64,000 bases of DNA. Source: Oscheius onirici. Its lineage: Eukaryota > Nematoda > Chromadorea > Rhabditida > Rhabditidae. Positions 33,925 through 45,579 of this stretch are shown here, in pieces. A program made the translations under genes and the position numbers. Location of the stretch: positions 4,278,001 through 4,342,000 of the forward strand of contig OW051471.1 of the NCBI GenBank assembly GCA_932521025.1, written 5' to 3'. The notes under the pieces are model-generated. The model had not been told where the DNA came from. It ran no database searches and saw only the letters and a list, made by a program, of their open reading frames with translations. Position 1 is the stretch's first letter, and every line of letters begins with the position of its first letter.

Positions 33925-34854
33925 TTAGAAGCCTCCTTGGACCGAGTTTCCTCCGAACTGACTGCCGCGTCCTCCCTGCTGGCCTCTGGATCCTTGTCCA
34001 CCGAATCCACCCTGTTGTCCTCGACCGCCCATACCTCCCATTCCAAAGTTCTGAAGTCCTCCCATGCCTTCCATTGGGTCCATTCCGCCCATTGGTCCTC
34101 CACGTCCTCCATCCATTCCTCCGAAAGGTCCATCGGGACGTCCGCCTCTGTGATGAGGCTTGAATGTGCCTGTAATCGGAGAATGTTAAAACGCTAAATT
34201 GTCCTCTTGCCGGCAATGAAGAAGAGGACATCAACAGCTTGGCGGGATTGGTTCTTCAACTGACGGATAGCTTCCCACATCTGCTGTCTGGTTTGGGACT
34301 CCTGTTATTTATGAGTTTAGCATAAAATAGTGTTCTTACATTGTTGAATATGGCTTCCAGTTGAGTCTGGACTGATGGAAGAGAAGCGATGAGAGTGGAG
34401 ACGTTCTGGGCAAGCTGTTGTTTGAACTGAGTCATGTTGGTCTCGAACTGATTGACTTGTTCCTGAAAGAGGCATCTTTCATTGGAACACTCTGAACTCA
34501 CAGAGAGATTCCATTTGACAGCCCATGTTTGGATCTCCTGCTTCTGTTCCTGGATCGTCTCATTGTCTTTTCTCATGATGTTGTAGAATTCTCTTCTGAC
34601 TCTAGAACATCACTTTTGAACTGAACTTTGCCTTGTAGAACTCACGTCTCGTTCTGACCTTTGAGGAAGGGCGGCTCCATGTGATGCCCACGTCCCTTTC
34701 CTCCCTTTCCGCCTCTTCCTCCACGGCCTCCTGAAAAACCTCTTCCTCCCGGTCCTCCAGGCCCGAAGTCGGGTCCATCCTCTTCAGAATCGGGACCAAA
34801 GGGTCCTTGGGCTACAGCTAGAACGAAAAGAGCCACTGCGATCAGGAACTTCAT
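33925..34854 (-). CDS. secreted SXP/RAL-2 (DUF148) protein with Gly-rich ends
   Basis: Nematode-specific secreted family. ATG at 34854, signal peptide MKFLIAVALFVLAVAQ, then a Gly/Arg-rich stretch (GGPGGRGFSGGRGGRGGKGG). The DUF148 helical core has RVRREFYNIM, IQEQKQEIQTWAVKWN, NMTQFKQQLAQNVSTLIASL and QQMWEAIRQLKNQSRQAVD. The C-terminus is again Gly-rich (GMGGLQNFGMGGMGGRG). Stop 33925. Four exons. Upstream (minus strand) TATATAAG at about 34,948-34,956 suits a TATA box. 3' end converges with the degenerate cathepsin. Confidence 0.88.
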
Positions 34855-34947
34855 ATTACTCTGAATTGGTGTGAGTAATTGGGATTGGAAGAAAGGATAG
34901 ACAAAGATGTGAAATGTGTCGATGATGAAGTGCTAGTTGACTCTTTC

Positions 34948-34956
34948 GCTTATATA
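34948..34956 (-). promoter_or_regulatory. TATA box of the SXP/RAL-2 gene
   Basis: The minus strand reads TATATAAGCG about 95 bp upstream of the ATG at 34854, in the usual position for a highly expressed nematode secreted-protein gene. Confidence 0.5.
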
Positions 34957-34999
34957 CTGATGTCCTGATGTAGATGTCAACGGGCACCGACTCCGCCCT

Positions 35000-36430
35000 C
35001 GGTCAATGTCCCGAATGATCTGTGCAGCAGTTTGCTCTACTGTTTGCCCTCATTACTCTTTCACAAAGAGGAGAGAGTTCAATTGAGAGAGGAAGGGGGA
35101 ATTGAACTGAAAAGTATGTGGGAGTGTCTATCAGTTAGTCTATCACAGATGGAATTTCCCTAGTTCTTTGAGTTAATACAGTTTCCCAGCAAATAAACAA
35201 TGAATCAGCCACATCATTTGTTCAGTGGTGCTTACGCCTGCTCGTTCTCCTCCTCATAACAGTCGTCTGTTCAAATTTTTCCTATATTTGGGGTCATATT
35301 GCCAGATGAGTCAGCTTAAAACAGCTATTAGTTGGCGCTGATCTCTCTTTGAGTAGCGAATGCAAGAAATCTACAAGTTGACGGGAGCCCGTTCGGTGAC
35401 CGCTGATCAGCGCCATGAAACTGTACTCGACGGGCAGCGATGAGTCAGAGTCAAAAGCCGGACAAAATGAGAATAAATTACGGGGGAAATCATATGGAGA
35501 AAGTGGGTAAACTGGACCGGATGGCGGGTCCAGTCAATGACCAGCAGTTAGTAGTGGAAGTTGACCTTTTCCAGACTTTGTTTTGGGTACAAGGGGAACG
35601 CATAGCAAACGTTTAACTGGTTTCAACTCATCGACATGGTTCGTTTTAATAGAAAAGGATGTGTAGCAGCTGCAATTTAACGTCGGATTCTCAGCTAACA
35701 ATCAGATGGGCAGCTTTGTCTAAACTTTGTCAACTTCCATAGCTGAGTTGCCTATGCTTATTCGGTTAATTGGAGATGGTGGATCTCAAAACAAAAAGCT
35801 TTCGGATACGTAGATGCTACACGGACAGCATTGTTCAGTAGTTTTTAGGTCTAATAAAACTGCAAAGAGTTCAGTTAGTGTAACTATTGTAGTAATTATT
35901 TCTTGTTAGATATTGAGTTTTCTATAAAGTTGAAAATGTCCTCAGTGTATCATCAAAGTACCACCTTTCGATTACAATCCTATGCTCTTCTTATAATAAC
36001 CATAACATCCTGTTCCAATGATCACTGTTTTTTGTCCGAAACAGATTCGCTGTGATCTCTAACTTGGATTTGTTCTCAGTTCAAGCACTACTTGTTTTGA
36101 AGCACTTCAAGAATCAACAGAGAGCTCAAGAAGTAAAGCAAGTGTCTGACCTCTATGTGGTCTGTGTTCTTTGACTGACTCACTGTCTTTCTTTTCATTG
36201 TTTGTTCTTCTACTCTTCCGGTTCGATCCTAACTCCGACTATTTGTCGACATCCGACATAACACACTCTGATCAGATGACTCAACCTGTCAACTTTTGAC
36301 ACTTCCGGCTATTCCCTCCAAAAGGTTTCGAATAGAGAAAGAGGATGGAGCACGGGGCCAATTAAGCGAACAGAACGGATTATCCGGACGAGTTTAAAAC
36401 CAACTGGGACATTATCCTCGCCTCCGAACA
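35000..36430. other. intergenic regulatory region between two secreted-protein genes
   Basis: No coding frame is supported. Several TGATCAG/CTGATCA and GATAA-type sites are scattered through it (for example near 35,403 and 36,269), which would suit intestinal GATA-factor control of the flanking secreted genes; this is inference. Nothing repetitive stands out. Confidence 0.4.
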
Positions 36431-36434
36431 GTCG

Positions 36435-38210
36435 ATGATGATACCGTCGCTCCTTTTAGGACTTCTAGTCCCCGCCGTCTCGGCCATACTTCTTCCCAAC
36501 AATCCCTCAAATGGGTGAGTTTTAAGGTTACCCAGCAGAAAGTTAAAGTTTCGGATCATTGTTCCCCTGGCAATTATTATTTCACACAGTAGTTAGCCAT
36601 AAATAGTACTTTTTCAGAGAAGGTCAGGCGGCTGGATCCAAGGCATCTGTCCTGTAAGTCTTAGATCCTGTAGATATGAACAGCTTCTTTTCAGTCCTAC
36701 ATTCCAAACGTTCGATTTCAAACAAAACGATGCGCTGATTCGTCCTTTGGTTATGTTAGTTTCTTACTTTTCAATAAAAAATTAACTTCCAGCCCGCCTC
36801 CGGTTGCTGTTCCAAGCATTCAGGCCGACTCAACCATAGGACAACTTCCTATTGCCCTGTGAGTTTTCCCTTCAGTTTGTTGAACGACCTTTTATAGAAG
36901 CTCTTCAAAACTTCTGAATGACATTTTCGGAAAGCAGCAGAACATCCAGAGCATTATTAAGACTTCTTCAAATGATGCTGGGTAAGAACAAGTGATTTTG
37001 CATCTAATCTAGGCGTCACAGAACGGTTGAAAACACACCGACAACGACTACTGGAAAGGGAGCCAAGGACAAAAACACTGGGTTAGACCTCTTTCTTTCA
37101 GAGCATTCCTGAAATTTAGAATCCCGAAAGGTGTGGCGATTTCTCCTCCGGAAAACAGCATTGTCAACAATTTCATTCCGCCAGTTGCTGTCAGCAACAA
37201 GTATTCAGAAAATAGTCAACTTATTGGACACTTTAGGAAGGGAAACACATTGCACAGACCGGAGAGTAACTCGACCAATGTCAAGATCCAGACACTTCCA
37301 ATGATTTTGAACAATTCAACTGATCCGCGTGTACAGATCATGCCTCTTTTTATACAGACTGATGGCACGAATTCGACGAGACAGACTCCAATTACAGTCT
37401 ACCCCTTTTTCGGCGGAAAGAAGGATACGAAGAAGAACAGTAGTCAGATTTTGACCATGTTTACGGGAACCAACAACGGATCCCAGTTGTCCGGAAAGAG
37501 CAACATCTTGGACGGATCCAAAGTTCAGAGCCTCATTGCCAATCTGACTCCCGAATGCCAGTATTCTGTCTCTCAAATTCTGAAAACTTGCTATTTGTAG
37601 AGCTTCGTTCAAGGAATTGTCAGCCACTGCCTTATCTTCGACGAGCCAAGATTTCAAGTCGAAATTCGCAGCATGGGGAAATAGCTGTGAAAAGGGGGAT
37701 ATTGTGAACGAACTGACAACAAAGACTGACACAATGCAGAAGAATTATCACGATCAGATTGACCAACTGGTGGCCGCTTTGCCCGGATATTACAGGGTAC
37801 CTTTTTGGCTAGAATATCGCTCATCAATGAGTTCAGGATCTCAGAGCCATTGAGGCTAACCAGACTCTTGTGAACAAGGACAAAATGCAAGCGGTGCTCG
37901 ATTATATGAACAATCTGCCGGCCAAACATCGAATGGTTTGGTCTGTCTTTAACTAATTAAGATAAATTAACAGACTGTCAAATATATCAATCAGTTGTTT
38001 GTGGAAGATGCCATCAAGGAGATTCTCCCAGCAGCAAAAGTTCCAGAAGTCGTGAATCAGATCAACAGTCTCGAGAAGTACTTTGACGCAAAGAAGCAAG
38101 GAATACCCCCAAGTCAGATCAAAGTGAACAAGAAGGCAAAGAGATCAGCCGATGATGAGAGTTCTTCAGAAGAAAAATTCGAGACTGCAGGTGCTGAGTT
38201 GACAGAATGA
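36435..38210 (+). CDS. secreted protein with SXP/RAL-2-like C-terminal domain
   Basis: ATG at 36435, signal peptide MMIPSLLLGLLVPAVSA. A long low-complexity, Asn/Ser/Thr-rich middle follows over many tiny exons (36,600-37,570), with N-glycosylation sites (NNST, NSTR, NNGS). The C-terminal half resembles the DUF148 core: SQDFKSKFAAWGNSCEKGDI, TMQKNYHDQIDQLVAALPGY, DLRAIEANQTLVNKDK and YINQLFVEDAIKEILPAAKV. Ends in an acidic tail, SADDESSSEEKFETAGAELT. To keep frame the splice at about 37,560 uses donor CCA|GTATTC. Same strand-facing block and likely the same tissue as the 33,925-34,854 gene. Confidence 0.75.
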
Positions 38211-38536
38211 GTCCGACTATAAATTTGTTCAACTGTTTATTTATTTCAATAAAATAGGTCTGTTTTGGTCAATTATGATCCAGGGAAGGCCGTCGCCTGC
38301 TGTCTGTACGACATGATTCCCATCGATAAATGCCATGTACAGATCAGCATCAAATGCTGACTTTGTAGACTGTTGTCTGTTGAGAGGACTCTCTGAATTT
38401 CCGGTTACAGGATCACTCATCAGTTATCTCTCTACTACTAAAGCGCAATGGTGTCTGTGGTGGACTCTGTTTGGATGTTTGTTAGTTTGTGTGTTTGTTT
38501 GTTTCTCCCGTACCTCAAATTCTGGTGTATTGTTAA

Positions 38537-38588
38537 GAGTCGCCGTCTTCAACCAGACTATACCCGGGTTCGACTCCTCTCTTCGCCG
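38537..38588 (+). ncRNA. tRNA-like block, left arm of the large foldback
   Basis: GAGTCGCCGTCTTCAACCAG then ACCCGGGTTCGACTCCTCTC: a good B-box/T-arm and a weak 5' half. An opposed copy lies at 39,702-39,750. Confidence 0.4.
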
Positions 38589-39701
38589 AATATTTTTGCA
38601 AAATTATTTCGAGTAGGATGAAGAGTCATGATAACCGGTAGGGGATCAGAAAAGACCGGTTGATCTGACTAGGGAAGGGATCAGAAAAAATCGGTTGACT
38701 ATAGTCTATTTCCAACGAATAGGGACACCAGAAGAAATTTAAATTTCGGTGCGCGCGAACTGTTTCCTGATTTTGGTATTTTTTACTGTTTCTGCTGCCA
38801 TTTTTATGTTTCTTTTGTTCTAATCGAATTCTACGCATATTAAAACCTAATTGTCCTGAAAAACACGTAAAAACATCACGTTTTTGCCGATTTGGCTTAG
38901 AAATGCTATTTTCTCACTAAAATGGCCATATTTTTCCAAAAACTGGCTATTTCTTATCAGTTTTGTTGTCATATAGGTATTTTTTTCACGTAGAGCGTGA
39001 AAATAAGGTCGAAAACATCAAAAAATAAGATCGAAAATAAGGTCGAAAACATAAAAAAAAATGCCAGCTTTTAAATAAATACAACGAAATTCGCCTGGTG
39101 ACGGCTCGCGATCGTGACGGGACCTTTCAATTTCGTTTTCGAAAATGCTTTAAAGAATTGATTTGGTGTCATCAATTCTTTAAAGGATTCGTTGGAAATA
39201 GACTATATAGAAAAAGGATGAGAAGAGTTGACTAGGGAAGGGATGAGAAGATATCGGTTGACTTGATTAGAGATCACCGCTCCTTCAAGACGGCCAACAT
39301 TTTCGATAGAATAGCCCTGGGATAGAATCTTCTCACTTCCCTAATAGGACTAATGATCATTGTCCTTCTCCCTTTTTATCACAGCACACTTCATGAAAAT
39401 AGCATGAAAAAGTTGCTACTCAGCTGAAAAAAAATCCGCTTTGATTCACAGAATGTTCTCTTTTCTTGAATAGACTACCAGCCTGCTTCGTCGCCTGTCG
39501 GCGGCTTATTTGACTTGTGTTTTCTTCTATACTTCTGATCTCCTCCCTAGTCAGTAATTCCCCAGTCAACCGATCGCTCCTGATCTCCTTTCTGGCCATA
39601 TAATCCCTCTCTGAACTTATACAGCTCAACCGATCCCTTTCAATCCCCTACCGGTAAACCTGACTCTATTTCCCACTCAAAACAATTTTGCAAAAATACT
39701 T

Positions 39702-39750
39702 GGCGTGGAGAGGAATCGAACCCGGGTCGTCTGGGTGGAGATGGCGACTC
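39702..39750 (-). ncRNA. tRNA-like block, right arm of the large foldback
   Basis: The minus strand reads GAGTCGCCATCTCCACCCAG then GACCCGGGTTCGATTCCTCT, the mirror of the 38,537 block with several substitutions. Confidence 0.4.
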
Positions 39751-40454
39751 TTGGCAATCTACCGAAAATTGGTGGCCACGGGCAAACAGAAACAAACAAA
39801 GCCACAGAGTCAGCCACAGACACTTTAGCTTTTTAATATTTTAGATAAAGGCGACGAAGTCGCAGAAGGCGGCTGGTCAGTTACATAAATCTTCTTATTT
39901 TCTTTGTTCTTGTTCATCCCGATAGGACAGAGCTGAGACACGGGCATCACCAGAACAAGATTTTTTTATTCGGAATAGAGAGAAGAGACCCTGGTCATCA
40001 GTCCCATGCGGGCCATACCGGCCAATGAAGCGATTCCGAGGCCAAGTCCTTTCAAAACGATAAACTCTATAAACTCTGGGTGGACTCGATCATCAATCCG
40101 TAATTGGTGTGCGCTCATGGTCAAAGGATACACTGGTCGGACGCTTGTAATTACTGTTACTGGACACGGATCAAACGGCTCATTCCTAACATTCGAAGAA
40201 TCATCTGTAAGACTGGCAGAGATGATGGACTGGCTAAGGCCACTGTCGGACGCTTCTTTCTGTTCCAAAACTTGACAACCAAGGCAAAAGTCATTTTTCA
40301 TAGTAATAACAGTATTTTTAAGCTTCGCAATGTTCTGCAAAGTTGTAGAGCTTGATCAGGGTTACAACTTTGCTCCCTGGGGCAAAGCTGGAAAATACAA
40401 ACGAGAGCCGGAAAATAAAAATTGCCCCTGCCGCCCCCAAAAGTCCAAGTTTTT

Positions 40455-40470
40455 GGGGGGGGGGGGGGGG
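40455..40470. repeat. homopolymer run of G (about 16)
   Basis: TTTTTGG...GGTAAAG with about 16 consecutive G on +. Such runs are G-quadruplex-prone and are unstable without the FANCJ-type helicase DOG-1 in nematodes (known biology). Exact length is error-prone in sequencing. Confidence 0.8.
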
Positions 40471-40889
40471 TAAAGAAACCTGCCCAGAAAATCGAAGCTA
40501 TCTCAAGCAGTCACCGAGATACGACTGTTTCAAAATGGCCACTAACCCCAAAAAGTGACATATTTAGGAAAACTTAAACTTTTTAATCGGAAAACCGCAC
40601 ACTCTGGTCTTGCCCACAGGAATTTGGCCTATAGAATTCAATGCCGGAAGGGTATTGAGAGGTCAGGAAGATGAGCTATGTCGGAGTTATGGACGGAAAA
40701 CATGAAAATCGGGAAAAATTGCACTCAATAATTCAGGCCGTACAACCAGAGGAAAAAAGCAAATCGTCTGTTATTTTAGGGAAATAACGGTTTTTTATAG
40801 GCCAAATACTAGCCAGAAATTCAGACCTGGACAATGCATACGCGAGGCGCTAGGTCCGAACAGGAAATAATTACCATACCACCCTGTAT

Positions 40890-41665
40890 AAGCGGAATGA
40901 CTAACAAGGAAAGCTTGTCAGGTCAACTCGGAGTTTGAAGTAGAGTATAGTGTTTTTCGATAGCCCATGGCAAGTAGATTCCGGGGTATATTTCCAAATT
41001 TGCGGAATACCCTCCTAGACCGAGTTATGGACGATTTAAAAACGGTCGCACCCGTACCGTGAAACATATCGCGCGGGATCGGAACTTCTTTTTAGTTGTT
41101 TACCCCTGCAAACAAACTTCATAAACCAAATTGTATACCCATCTAGAAGCTCAAACTTATCGAATTTGTCTCTCTCACTTCATCGTGAGTGATTCAGAAG
41201 ATACCTAAATCAATTGAACATCACTTTCTGATTTTGAAAATTTTTGATGATCACCGAGTCGGAATTAGGGTCAAAAAACATTTTTCCTCCAAAAGTCACC
41301 TAGAGCAGGAAAGTACCTTTCGATATGGTTTACATCCAAAAAGTGAAGAAAAACACAAGAAGAATCATAAAATGAAAAACAAAAACGAAAAAAAGAAAAT
41401 GGAATCGAACTCATAATCAAATGATCATGAATCCGGACCACAACCGCTGGGTTTTTCGGATTCCGATCCCGCTGGATATGTTTCACGGTACGGGCGCGAC
41501 CGTTTTTAAATCGTCCATAACTCGGTCTAGGAGGGTATTCCGCAAATTTGGAAATATACCCCCGGAATCTACTTGCCATGGGCTATCGAATGACACTATA
41601 CTCGACCTCAAACTCCGAGTTGACCTGACAAGCTTCCCTTGTAAGTCGTTAGCTCATTCGTACAC
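40890..41665. mobile_element. foldback element with arms of about 200 bp
   Basis: Left arm AAGCTTGTCAGGTCAACTCG...TAGCCCATGGCAAGTAGATT...GGACGATTTAAAAACGGTC (40,917-41,050), right arm as its reverse complement (41,500-41,632). Centre of about 350 bp without coding. Lies between the intact channel and its decayed copy. Confidence 0.82.
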
Positions 41666-41822
41666 CTCGCTCGACAACGCTCTCATGCCTGCTCGTTTTC
41701 ATATCGTTCGCAGCGGTTCCGACGACGACGTTCCTGTCCAAATGAATATTCTATCATGGCCGATGGATATTCAACGAATAAATCAACAATATTCATCCTC
41801 TTATTACAGTAGAAATTTTTGG

Positions 41823-43268
41823 TCAGTCGATCCAGGGAAGATCATCGTCTCTCTGTAAAACGTTGTTCATATCGATAAGAGCCATGTCTAGATCAGGATC
41901 GTATGTTGACTTTGTGGATTGCTGTCTGTTGAGGAGAGAGGAAGTACTCTCTGGTTTTCCAGGTGTCACCTGAAGGAGATTTTGTTATCCGGAATAGAAA
42001 GAAGAGACCTGGATCATCATTCCCATCCGGGCCATACCGGCCAAAGAGGCCATTCCGAGACCAAGTCCTTTCGAAATGTTGATCTTTTGGGCAATCTACA
42101 ACATTGAGATCACTTGACCTCGATAAGAGTCTACCTGCATCATCTTCTCTGCTACTTCTCGTGCTTTTCCAATGTGTCTACCCATATAATGGAGACGATG
42201 AATGGCTTGGGTGGCGACCACATCGACTGAGATTGTGACCAAGGTGACTCCACAGACGATGAAGATGACAAGACCTGGTACTGCGATAGGTGGACTGAAA
42301 ATTTTGACAAGAAACAAAGAAGCTAACTCTATGTCTCCAAATCCAACTGTCAGGATTGTGATACAACAGTAGTAGATTGAATCGAAGAGGTTCATCGTAC
42401 TGACCAGATGGATCCAGATCCCTCCCAGAACCGGGTATATGATCAAAATTATTAGTAGGGTGATGGTCAAGGCAGTCAAGTTCTAAAAAATGTATTAAAC
42501 CTCTTTGAGAAGTGAACCTCTCTGAGCAGTTTATAGATGGCATCACAGAGAAACCGTCCCAAATCATCCATTGTGACTAGAGTCAGGGGGATACCAACCA
42601 GAGCGTAGAGTATGAGAAACAGTCGGCCGGAAAGAGTCATCGGAGTTACCAGACCAAACCCTCAATCGCAGTTTTGCTTTTTCATTGTAAGTACAAACCG
42701 ACGGGGACCATAGTGGTACTGGTCAAGAGGACAGCCGAATCCTGGGTCCATAGACGACGATAGTTTCCTTTGCGATAGACAACACTTTCGAAATAGTTCA
42801 ACGCAATCTAATCCTGTAATTAGCTATAGAAGGAAATAACTAACAGGATCTGTGTACAACTCGAAGAGTCGTTGAGTGTGCTGGTCAAGAAGGGCAGTCA
42901 GAGAAGAATTCAGGGTATCTTGATCATTGATCGTCTCTTTCAACATGACCGCCTGTTCCATAAACTGTTCGACCAGAAAATGGTATTCTTTGTCCGTCTT
43001 TATTCGGACTTTCTCCTGGATGTGTATTGGGCTGATTATGCTTTTATCTACCTCGTGATCCTTCTCCAGGTATCGAAAGATGGCTGCTCCTACCAGGATA
43101 TAGAAGATGCAGAACAGAACGAGGAAGATGTGGAGGCTTGAGGCTCTGAACAGAAATCTCTGAATCTTTCAGGTCCTACTTTATAACCTTCTGGACCGTT
43201 TGACTTCTGCTAGTCTTCTTCTGTACGACGGACTCTCCCGCCATCAGGGCTGCTAATCCTTTTCCCAT
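41823..43268 (-). CDS. TWiK-type two-pore-domain potassium channel
   Basis: K2P channel of the nematode TWK family, setting background K+ conductance at the plasma membrane. ATG at 43268 (MGKGLAALMAGESVVQKKTS). TM1 is LHIFLVLFCIFYILVGAAIF (about 43,080-43,140), followed by a long extracellular loop with helices. Pore 1 is at STTMVPVGFGLVTP (across the intron near 42,680), then TM2 LFLILYALVGIPLTLVTMDD. TM3 is LTITLLIILIIYPVLGGIW. Pore 2 is CCITILTVGFGDIE (about 42,330), and TM4 is IAVPGLVIFIVCGVTLVTIS. The C-tail ends LNRQQSTKSTYDPDL...DDLPWID. Pore 2 is canonical (TVGFG); pore 1 has Pro where Thr is expected (PVGFG). Confidence 0.92.
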
Positions 43269-43589
43269 TCTGAAAAGTACTTCCTCGAAACAAAATGAAA
43301 CTTCAATTTTTAAGAATTCATGGACCGGTCGAAGCAAACTCTTATTTCCGGAGTTACTTGACGTGAAGCAATTGGAGAGAGAGACGGAGTTTGGTCTGAT
43401 CACTCACAAGTATTATTAGCGACAAGAGATAAACGTAGACCAAACGAAGCAAGAGAGAAAGAGCAAAAGGAAGTTAATAGGGGGTAATAACAATGTCAAA
43501 GAGGATAATGACAACTTGGAGAGGGGGACAGGAGAAGGAGAGAATCTTAGATTCCATGCATCGCTGAGAGCTCTTCTTCGTCCAAACTG

Positions 43590-44030
43590 ATGGCCCTAGA
43601 GATGGGAACGTGTTGTCAGACTATACAACACCTTGCGCATCAACCGTTCCAAGTACGGTGGAAACAAGATGAACAGCCAGCCAGTCCTTCTACCGCGTCG
43701 AAGAGCGTCATAGAAGGAGTTTCCATAGCCTGTCGCGTTTTTCAAGGCCCACGTCGAAGTAAGTTCAACTCTGTCTATGGATTTGTCCGAGTCATCATAA
43801 CTATTTTTCAGGAAACGAGCAGTGCTGTTTCACTTTCCCATGTACAGTGACGCGTAAGTATGAACAGAGACAGCAACAAGGTTATTTACTTTACCTGACT
43901 ATCAATTAAAGTTTATTTCAGGTCGAAGCATTCGTTTTCCAAGCAGCCTTCGGTTCTATAAAGCCTCGACAGTTTTATTTATCCCTTTCGGTCCAGCAGA
44001 GCAATCAAGAAATGATACTTGATGGCGGCC
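43590..44030 (+). CDS. possible small Cys-rich protein, low certainty
   Basis: An ATG at 43590 opens MALEMGTCCQTIQHLAHQPF. Splicing GTAAGT...TTTTCAG (about 43,758-43,811) and GTAAGT...TTTCAG (about 43,855-43,921) keeps frame and gives PRRRNEQCCFTFPCTVTRR followed by SIRFPSSLRFYK. Paired Arg on both sides of a Cys-containing segment looks like a processed peptide, but no signal peptide is found upstream. Two other frames are also open in parts. Could be a chance ORF. Confidence 0.25.
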
Positions 44031-44109
44031 AGAAGTTAGACGGGAGCAGCGGAGCTTTTTTCTCCTACGAGGGAGAACGAATCTTCCTAGAAGAAATTCA
44101 TGTTCATTA

Positions 44110-45579
44110 GTATTTTTTGGATACTAGCAAATATGTAAAAGAACTGCACACATGTTTCTCTCGTCCGCAAAAACAGCGGGTGTCCTCGGCGCGCGTTTTG
44201 CAAGCGGCCGTCGGTTGGCAACAACCAAATAAACAACCAGCACTTTTATTCTTTCGTCCTTTTTCAGTTTTTTTTCGCCCTTTGCTTCAATTTTTTTTAG
44301 ATAGTTTTGAGGTATTTGAAAATTAGTCCTTTCTAACGGTAATCGTTCTCGTATCGCCAGTGATCGCCAAAATAGAGAACCAGAGTAATTAAAAGTGTTG
44401 AAATAGAATCGATCTTTCAATGATCCTATACTTTTTTGATTCTTACAATTCTTATTTGATTCTTTTTGATTCTGTTAGAAGAATTCAATAAGTGTAGTCT
44501 TATCTTTTCCGCTCTTATTAAACTTTCAGAAATCATCACTTCCGTGAATAGTTTGTGTCGCTTGAAAAGGCACGGGTCTTTGAGATCACCCGCAAACCCT
44601 CTCGCTTAACATAACGACATATAGACCACAAGAGGTAGAAACAGAAACTCAACACTTTCCTCCATTATCACAAAGTCAAATATATTTTGAGGTAACTACT
44701 GTAACTGATGACAAACATTCAAGAGAGTGAATTTGGTTACTGGATATTCTGTATAATTACTTTTGAAAAACTCACTAACCATTAGTATTTTGCTACACAA
44801 GGTTTGCAACTCCATTCCATGGCTGAAGGTAGAGATACAAGGATTGTACCGCTCTTATCAGGGGTAAAGTTACCTAAGTATCCCCCTCCACTCCATATTT
44901 TCGGCCTGAATCACCAGCGGTTCGTTTCTGTTTGGGATCTACCAAAAGCAGAAGGCACTGTCTTTCGTAACCTTCTGCATCCTCGTCCACAACCGATAAC
45001 CACTATCAGGTCGACACTTTCGCAACCGATAGGGTCGAAGAGGAGGAGCTCTATATAAAGAGGACTGGACGATCATCCAGCATCTTCTTCTCTTGAAGAT
45101 GGCCGCTTTAGTCCCTCTTCTTACGAGCTTTATCTTCACCTGGTTTTGATTGACTATTATTCTTTTTTTTTGAATAGAGAGTTGTCTCATCCTCGCCATA
45201 GATCATCATTTGATCCTTCTCTCTCCCATCCGTCGGATTGCCATCTCTTTTATGAGTTTGTTCGCGTGTGTGTGTATTCACGCCGTTGTGTTTCCCTTAT
45301 CTCTGCCAGCCGCACCAATCCAACTTTCTTTTCTTTGCCTCTTTTGCAATATTCTTTTTCATTTTTTTCCCTCTAAAAGCAAAAACAAAAAGCACTATAG
45401 TCTCCCTGTTCATTTAAAACGGCGGTCTCCCCTGGCAACTTGTCCGTCTTTTCTCTCACTTCGTGCCACCCGCTCTCTGTTATTTATTTGTCCCTCTGTG
45501 AATCAGCCGGCATCACTCTTGAAACTGCGCCCTTTTCAACCTCACATTTGGTGAACTTTTGGACCCTACTTTTTCAGGA
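44110..45579. other. intergenic/5' region of the PARP gene
   Basis: AT-rich. A TATATAAA at 45,050-45,058 is followed 40 bp later by a short ORF (MAALVPLLTSFIFTWF, 45,099) that may be an upstream ORF or an abandoned signal-peptide exon. No other coding is supported. The PARP ATG itself follows a TTTTTCAG by 2 bp, so its pre-mRNA may start anywhere upstream. Confidence 0.4.

Larger units (their letters stand above)
38441..39870. mobile_element. large foldback element with opposed tRNA-like arms
   Basis: Left arm AATGGTGTCTGTGGTGGACT...TTTGTTTGTTTCTCCC; right arm GAAACAAACAAAGCCACAGA GTCAGCCACAGACAC. Further in, CGGGTTCGACTCCTCTCTTC (38,566) is mirrored by GAGAGGAATCGAACCCGGGT (39,707), and ATAACCGGTAGGGGATCA (38,630) by AATCCCCTACCGGTA (39,641). 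The centre contains more AT-rich inverted repeats. Sits in the intron of the decayed channel copy. Confidence 0.78.
38283..40340 (-). pseudogene. decayed 3' copy of a TWiK K+ channel gene, split by a foldback insertion
   Basis: 39,969-40,340 has FIVLKGLGLGIASLAGMARM, matching KGLGLGMASLAGMARM of the intact channel. 38,283-38,420 has LNRQQSTKSAFDADLYMAF, matching LNRQQSTKSTYDPDLDMAL of its last exon. In the intact gene these two exons are separated by a short intron; here about 1.5 kb of inverted-repeat element lies between them. No pore or membrane exons are present, so this is a partial tandem duplicate, probably non-functional. Confidence 0.8.

Noticed and set aside
33903..34197. Ser/His-rich frames on + opposite the SXP/RAL-2 gene
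   Set aside because: Antisense shadow of the Gly-rich exon.
38533..39750. CRISPR-like or tandem-repeat array
   Set aside because: The repeats are inverted arms of one element, not regularly spaced direct repeats, and the DNA is nuclear eukaryotic.
45099..45150. Short gene starting MAALVPLLTSFIFTWF after a TATA box
   Set aside because: The frame stops at once and the only nearby intron creates a stop; kept only as a possible upstream ORF.
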